From the NCBI GenBank assembly GCA_019916065.1, contig CM034240.1, forward strand, positions 38,367,389 to 38,431,388: DNA of 64,000 nt, read 5' to 3'. The stretch is from Vitellaria paradoxa. Lineage: Eukaryota > Streptophyta > Magnoliopsida > Ericales > Sapotaceae. The position numbers were made by a program, and so were the translations under genes. The notes under the pieces are model-generated. The model ran no database searches, was not told the origin of the DNA, and worked only from the letters and a program-made list of their open reading frames with translations. Shown here in pieces: positions 57,313 through 64,000 of this stretch. Each line of letters begins with the position of its first letter. Position 1 is the first letter of the stretch.

Positions 57313-58450
57313 CATTTTTTTTTCTTCATTGCCTTTTCTTCTCTCTCTCTCTCTCTTTTTTTTTTGGGTTATTCATAAAGTTATTTTCTTTTGTCCCACG
57401 TCACTATATGATCGTACATTTACTTACTTTGGAGGGCATTTAGAGGCATAATTTTTAGCAATATTTGACATATTTGGGCAAAAAGTTATTAGTTGCAATT
57501 TTTTATGTGTTTGATAAAAGCAAGTAGTAATTTTTAGTAATTTTTTACAACTTTTAAATATTTAATAAAATTTTTAGTAACTTTTGACAATTTATAGTAA
57601 TTTTTGTTAACTTTTGATAATTTTTAGTGATTTTTGGTAATTTTTGAATTAAAAAGTTACTGTCAATAAGTAGAAAAGTGACAAAAATTAATAATTTGTC
57701 AAACACTTAAGAATCAAAAGTTGGTAATTTTTTTTTTCTAAAAATTGTACCTCCAAACATCCTCTCTTTTGCATATAAAACACTGGAGTTGAAAAAAAAA
57801 AACAAATAAATAGTCAGATGAGGCCTTGAGACATTGTATGGTGAACTCAAGAATCAAAAGTTAGTAATTTCTTTTTTAAGTGTGCCTCCGATTGTCCTTT
57901 TCTTTTGACATATAAAGCCATTAGAGTCAAAATAAATAAATAAATAAATAGTCAGACGAAGCCTTGAGACATTGCATAGTGAAAAAAGTAACACCCTAGC
58001 CAGGGGTACCTGAATAGCCGGGGCATGGCATGGGGCAGATAAAAAGTGCTACAACAATGGTTTTTCAATGTGCCCGTGAAGCCCACTTCTTTTGACCTTT
58101 TCTTTGGGCCGCAATCAATCACAAGATCAAATTCATGAGAGGGGTCACTCTCACGAGATCAGTTCATTAATTAAAACTCCCCCCCCCCCCCTCTAACTTC
58201 CCTAAAGTTGATGGCAATAATTTAACAAAGCCTGCTTTTTTAAATCATTGTTATCATTCTTTATTAACCTTTTTTGTGGGGAGGAGTGGTTTGAGGATAC
58301 CAACCCCTCTTAACAAAGTTATCTCTCTAAGCTCAACTCTTGAGTCCTACAAAGTTGCTGTGGCCTGTTACATCTTTGTCATTAAAGCAATTTCTGCCTA
58401 ACTATACTGCAAATTAATCTATCGTTTTAGCGTTACATTGATAATGGTCT
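57313..58450. other. Intergenic DNA with a MITE and a C-tract
   Basis: A MITE occupies 57430-57765. Related words (AGTCAGA(T/C)GA(G/A)GCCTTGAGACATTG) occur twice, at about 57811 and 57950, so a segment of about 135 bp is partly duplicated. A run of 13 C lies at 58179-58191. No gene is recognised. Confidence 0.45.
57430..57765. mobile_element. MITE with GAGG...CCTC ends (about 336 bp)
   Basis: GGAGGGCATTTAGAGGCATA at the left answers GTACCTCCAAACATCCTCT at the right, and AATTTTTAG lies inside both ends in inverted order. The interior repeats TTTTTAGTAA/TTTTGATAA words. The superfamily is uncertain. Confidence 0.6.
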
Positions 58451-58452
58451 TT

Positions 58453-58845
58453 TTAGAGTTTGTTTGGTGCGATGAAAAATAACGAAAAATGTGATTTTGA
58501 AAATTTTTTAGTGAAATTTTTTAATTTTTACGTTAACTTTTTAGATAGAGAAACCGTCCAAACAGTTTTTTTTATTCCATCAGAATGATTTTATATCAAA
58601 ATTTATTGAAAGTAATTAAAAAGTTTTTAGGATTTATAGAAAAGTTATTAGGTTTGTAGAATGTTATTGGGGTTTATAATAAATTTATTGGGATTTGTAA
58701 AAATTTGTTGGAATATGTAAATATATATAAATTTATAAAAATTTCATGAAGTACGAGAACTGTAAAATATGTTAAAGAATTTTAGAGAATTTTAGATATT
58801 TTCAGTGCTTTTCTGAGTTTTTTGTTGTGCTAAGTGGACCCTTAA
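58453..58845. mobile_element. MITE-like foldback (about 390 bp)
   Basis: TTAGAGTTTGTTTGGTGCGA at the left answers TTGTGCTAAGTGGACCCTTA at the right, with AAAAA/TTTTT beside each. The interior is rich in TTTATAGAAAAGTTATTAGG-like words that also occur inverted near 43380-43560, so the family has several copies. The target duplication is unclear. Confidence 0.4.
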
Positions 58846-59640
58846 TATTTTAATCCATCATTAATAGATTATAAATTGATATATTTACAAAAAAAAAAAA
58901 AACCTGTCGATTTTTATGTACTTTAGGCCAAATCTCATTCCAAGGTTTATACTTTTAATTATAACAATTCAGTCTCTACACTTTTAATTTATAGCAGGAT
59001 GAATCTTTTCTTTTCTTTTTTTAATAGTTTTGTTTAGAGATTTTCTATTAACTGGCCCATGACTTTTTTAATAGGTAAAAATTTTAAATTACCTGTCTTA
59101 TTACATATTTCTGTAAAAAAAAAAAAAAAAAGGTAGTCTAATTTTATTCACTGATATGTGATATATTAATTGATATATTGGGTCCCTATAGGTTATCTGA
59201 TAAAAATGTCTTCTTATGACCCGGTTGATGAAAGTACATGTTGGATGTGTTTAAATTGCAGAGATACCAAGTTAAAAAAAATAAAGAAGAAGTCAATTTA
59301 TGAGAATTCAAAATAACTTTTCATATTTAGGGGTTGTGATTAAAAAAAAAAATGAAAGGAAAAAGACATAAATTTGAGAAATGAAGAAAGAATAATTAAA
59401 TTAAAAAAATTAAATTATTGAGAAATGTATTTTATTTTTTATATTTTTTATTTTAACCAAATAAGAAATTTTATTTGAGATTTCATATATATATATATAT
59501 ATATATATTCACTTTATTCTTCTTTTTCCTTGATATTTCAAAATACACTTGTAGAGTGAATACAAGGAAGATTCAGAGTAATACATAGAGGTACAAATTG
59601 AGTAATTTACTCAAAATTGATGGCAGGTGTATAGAATAAG
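58846..59640. other. AT-rich intergenic DNA
   Basis: Poly-A tracts (58889-58902, 59116-59131) and a (TA)n tract at about 59486-59508. No gene and no bounded repeat. Confidence 0.5.
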
Positions 59641-59988
59641 AGGGTGTTTGGAAGTTAAAAAAAAACTTAAGTTTTGGTAATTTTTTGGTGTTTTTTTTTT
59701 TTTTTTTTTGCACTTTTTTGTGTGTTTGGTTGAACCAAGTGGAATTTTTAGTATTTTTTTAGTAACTTTTGGGTGTGGTAAATTTTTCACTGTAGCAAAG
59801 CAAAAAAGTTGTAACTTTTGGGTGTTTGGTATATTTTTTACTGTAGCAAATAAAAAAAGATGTAATGGTGGAGTGGTACTTTTTACTGTAGCCAATCAAA
59901 AAAGTGGTAAAATTTGTGATTTTACCAAACACATAAAAATTAAGTTTTAATTTTTTTTTACTAATTTTTAAGTTGCCAAACACCCCCT
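59641..59988. mobile_element. MITE with GTGTTTGG ends and three ACTGTAGC boxes
   Basis: AGGGTGTTTGGAAGTTAAAA at the left answers TTTTTAAGTTGCCAAACACC at the right (to 59988). ACTGTAGC occurs at about 59789, 59839 and 59886. The two overlapping minus-strand frames (59611-59983) and the plus-strand frame (59708-59950) are by-products of these repeats, not genes. hAT ancestry is likely, but no 8-bp duplication is visible. Confidence 0.6.
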
Positions 59989-62900
59989 AAAGGGTGGAGT
60001 TCAGGGTGTAGCTGAGAAGCATCTCAAGAGGGGAGCAGCCCCCAAAGGTATCTAAATAAACTTGTCATTAGTGCATGTGAGAATCCTTGGGCCCACTTGA
60101 CATAAAAATGCCCAGACCATGAAGAGCGCATTATTGTATCTAAAAATTTTTGTTGCCTTCCAATTTGTTTCTACAAGGTCTGGGCCCCACTGATTGGGCT
60201 GAAACAAAAGTTGCAAAGCTTTGGTGGATTAAGGGTACAAGGTTTTGAAAGTCTCTGGTTGAATTTGTCTAAATAAAATGAATTTGGGGAGCTAACATAA
60301 TAAAGGTGTGTCAATTCCATAATTTGTAATCAGTATCGTTGGATTATCCTAAATTAATGCTACGGAGCTGCGGGGCTTGACAATCTTGATCAACCGTATT
60401 AATTAAAATAAATAAAATTTATTATTTTTTTAAAAAAATCACTAAAAAAAACTAACTAATACTAATTACAAATAATGGCATGTACATTATATAAATCACT
60501 TTATATAATAAATAATTATATATGCTGATAAATCATACTGATTTCTACCTGTTAAAAGTAAAAAATGATATGCTACTTGGCGCAGGATTAAAAATAATAA
60601 TTTAAAGTTTAATTATGAAGAAATCGCAAAAATAACAAATGCCATTCTTGCTCTCAATATTAATGCCTAAGGAAGCAATTTTTCTGTCATATTTGTTTGG
60701 GTCAAAAAATAAGTCCTATGATTTAAGAGTGATTGAATGTGAGTGTTAGGTTATCTTAAAGTAGTGTGGGAATTCATGGTCAAAAAAATGTTTTAATACA
60801 TTAGACTTAAACATAGGTAAAGGTGTCAAATTTTAGGGTTAAAATAAATTATTTTTGGAGTTTTCAATAAGTCAAAAAATCATGTTTTTGCAAGATATTC
60901 GCTCCTGTGAACGATGAATTGAAATTTTTATAAATTATATTTGGAAGTCTAATTTACTTAAAATTTTATATTCTACATATTATGAGGCGTCTTTAGGATT
61001 TCCAAAAAAGAAAAATATATTAAGAGAAAAATTACACTTTAAGAACTAGAGTTTCTCACATGCTTAGTTAATAAATTTTCATTCTCTTTATGCATTTGTG
61101 ATTTCGAAGGATATTGGATCTTGCGTGCTATATAATTAGTTACTTACGAATCAATAAGTGCCATGAAATCAGTTGATCTTCAATAATTTAAAGATTTTGC
61201 CTTTCACTTGGTTTTGTTCATCAATGATTCGAGCAAAAATTTAGTAGTATAGATTAATAGATTTAAAATTATTGAGTTCATAGATTTAAAATTATTGAGA
61301 AGTTAAATTGTTGTAATCAACATTGTGTTTATAATATGACACTAGCGAACACGCGTATGTCCGTAAAGGGTGTTAGGAATCGAATCGTTTAACATGACAT
61401 GAACTTTTGACTACCCTAGTCTTAATATATATTAATGTAGTTTTAGTGAGCCATGATTCAAAAAATTCAGAGTCACTGTCTTATACTTTTAAAATGGATG
61501 TATTGAGAAATTTGAAATTTGTTTTCTCGTTTCGAACTTGATTTTTATACCTTTTTCATGAAAATGCAATAAATAGTTATTTTTAGTAACTCTATATTGA
61601 TATGCGTAATAAAAAATTATTAATCCAAAGATTTGACTATAAACAGAGAATAAGTTAGGTATCCTACCCACTTGGACACCTACGAATGTGCAGAGTTCTT
61701 TTCCAATGTTCACAACCAAATCTCATAATACAATCTCCAATATATGATAATTATAACAAAACAGCCCCCAAAATGAATTATGAACATAATATATGTGAAG
61801 TGTGTAGTAGTCGAGTCTCATTAGGCTTCTCACGTTTCTCTTATAAAACCAGCCAATCGTAATTTGAGTGTGTAATTAAGTGTAGTAAAATGTCTATCCA
61901 AGGAGCAATGGTATTTCCTAAAAGGATTTTATGAACTGTTTAAAGACTAAATGCGAATTAAAGGCTAATCTTGGATAAATTATCTTACAGTGCAATACTA
62001 AGGATTCACATGGAAATGTTGTGAGTATGGATTCTGTAGAGCTAGATGTTAGGGGGAAATAGACCTAGTTAATCCTTATGTGTGCAACACAAACGAATGA
62101 CGGCTAAGAGAGTTACATAACAAGACTTGAACAATGTACCCAATTTGCTTATGTATCTCGCGGAAGAATTAGGTCATATATAGTTGGGACCGTAATTAAT
62201 GCATAAATGCAAGTGATATGTGCACGGGAAGTCGGTGAGGGTGGTTTGTTTGTAGTGCCAAGCTACCAGTGATGGAACGATAATCTGGTGGGCTCATTTA
62301 TCATTGTGAGCTTTAATTGGGCTGTCTATGGGTATTTACAGCCCATATGTGGTGATCGTGAACCCCAAGAGATTAACTACTGATTTTAAGAAGAGGACTT
62401 GGTGTCTATGTTATAATAATAAAACAGTGCATTTTCTCTCTCTTCTTTTCTTGTGCTCTAATCTTAAGTAGCATGCCTTTTGATTTTTATTTCACTTTTC
62501 TGTTTTTAATAGATTTTTGAATTATTTTTTTAATTTCCTTCCTTCCCTCTTATTTTCTTCTTTTTTCATATTCACAAAGTTTTTGTTCATTTGTCCTACA
62601 TCACTAAAATGCTACAACTATACATTTTTGTTTTGCTTATAAATGTACTAGAATTGTAACATACAATTTCAATAAATGTAAAATAACTCATGAGTTCTAA
62701 AAGTGACTTACTTGCTTGGATTCCGAAAAAAAATCTGCTTACTTATAAATTTCATATAAATGAACTTGTTGGTTTCAAAAAATGGCTTACTTGCTTATAA
62801 ATGCAATATAATTCTATATATTAAAAACATAAATAAAAAATATATTTAAATTAAAGAGCACAAAAAAAAAAAAAAAAAAATTAAACAATAGTTAGGTCAT

Positions 62901-64000
62901 TTGTCTCATAGCAAATTCTTAGTATTTTTAAAATTTAAAATTATTGAATATTAATTAGGTTCATGAGTAGTTATTTTTTTAAGTAATTTTAAATATAAAT
63001 TGGTTACATTTGACTATATTTGTTTTATTTTATAAAGTAAAAATGACTGATAATAATTTTTTGTTTGAGTTATTTTATAAAATCAATTAAAAATTTATTG
63101 TTAAATCCTATGAAGCACTCTATATATTCATCATTTTATTTTTTTATTTCTAGAAATCTTTGAATAAAATTAGTCTTGGGAGTGATTTTTTTTAATTCTA
63201 ATTTCAAATTTAAATTGGTCAGGTTGACCATATTTTTTAAATTAATAATAATATTTTTAATTGAAGACATTTTAATGAGATCAATTGAAAAATTATTACT
63301 AAATCTCGCGAGAAACTCTCCATATTCACCATTTTATTTTTTTTTATTTTTACAACTCTTTGAATCAAATATAAATACACACTTTCTAATTGGTTCAGTA
63401 TCATTGTAAAATTTATATATTTAAATAATTAATTAGGCTTGAAAGAAAAATTAATTAAATTTTAAAAAATATAACTCTTCTCATAGTAACAAAACACCTA
63501 GTATATTTTAAATTTAAAATACAAAAAAAAAATGTTTATTATTAATTAGGCATGGAAGTGCCTAAATATTAATTAGGTTAGGGAGTAAATTTTTTTAAAG
63601 TTTAATTTTAAAATTAAATTAGTCATATTGATCATCGGTTAAAAATCTAATTAATAATACATAGTATTTAAATTATTTTTATAAAGTACAACATACAATT
63701 AAAAAATAATATTTTTAATTTGTGTTATTTTTATAAAATCAGTCAAAAATAATTTAATAAAATTAAGATTAATGGTATTTCCAATGTAAGCTAATTTTGC
63801 AAAATGAGTAAATATTTAAAAAATGAAAACATATATTGTGAGGGGCTGTGAGGAACCTGTCCGTGAGGCACTCTGCCTGTGGGAGAGTGAAACCGGAGGT
63901 GAAGTAGAGAAGCAATGCCTTCCATTGCAAATTGTCTAGGTCATGGAAGGAAGTGGCATGTATGTAATATTCGATATCAATATAGTATAATGCGTTTTAA
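59989..64000. other. Intergenic DNA to the end of the window
   Basis: No gene recognised. 62900-63760 contains three diverged copies of a unit (AAATTGGTTACATTTGACTA near 62996, AAATTGGTCAGGTTGACCAT near 63212, AAATTAGTCATATTGATCAT near 63614). 63840-63960 is clearly richer in G than its surroundings (GAGGGGCTGTGAGGAACCTG) and may be the edge of a repeat cut by the window end. Confidence 0.4.

Noticed and set aside
59611..59983. Overlapping minus-strand frames with repeated CYSKKY words
   Set aside because: These are translations of the ACTGTAGC repeats of a MITE.

Overview
The window is nuclear DNA from a flowering plant, probably a eudicot. It is strongly AT-rich and carries one multi-exon gene with GT-AG introns plus a dense, nested population of plant-type transposable elements (Ty3/gypsy chromovirus, RTE-clade LINE, tRNA-derived SINE, Helitrons, hAT, Mutator-like and PIF/Harbinger-like MITEs). 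There are no bacterial operon features. Most open reading frames of 60-120 codons here arise by chance in AT-rich or repetitive DNA.

The only intact cellular gene runs on the minus strand at 13182-19046. It is a six-exon Raf-like (group C) protein kinase of 376 residues. Every splice site is canonical, the phases agree, and all catalytic motifs are present. It resembles the Arabidopsis CBC1/CBC2 kinases of stomatal signalling. Its 3.2-kb second intron and 355-bp fourth intron hold MITEs and inverted trinucleotide repeats.

Layout: 1-1165 AT-rich DNA with two small MITEs. 1165-5725 a disrupted PIF-like element split by a block of extreme AT content and by a 2.93-kb solo LTR (2474-5405, duplication TAATA). 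5726-8015 intergenic. 8024-9988 a 2-kb hAT-type foldback element. 9997-12564 intergenic with MITEs. 13182-19046 the kinase. 19539-20446 two short transposons, one a Mutator-like foldback with a perfect 9-bp duplication. 22975-35973 a Helitron-rich tract: a fragment, then a 2.8-kb Helitron interrupted by a second solo LTR (27610-29888, duplication TAATC), a SINE inside a MITE, and two head-to-head Helitrons. 35974-43634 mostly anonymous. 43648-46826 an almost intact 3.18-kb RTE LINE with a perfect 13-bp duplication. 49449-54773 an internally deleted chromovirus with one long LTR, a degraded RNase H-integrase-chromodomain region and a nested 457-bp solo LTR. 54774-64000 MITEs and a hAT deletion derivative keeping the first 39 transposase codons.

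The most unusual signal is in the three long LTRs (2474-5405, 27610-29888, and 49449-51943 on the minus strand). They are relatives. In the last 330-910 bp each carries a run of short hairpins. Several hairpins keep a constant loop while both arms change together, both between tandem copies within one LTR and between LTRs. This looks like a conserved, repeatedly rebuilt RNA or DNA structural domain. I do not know of a description of it.
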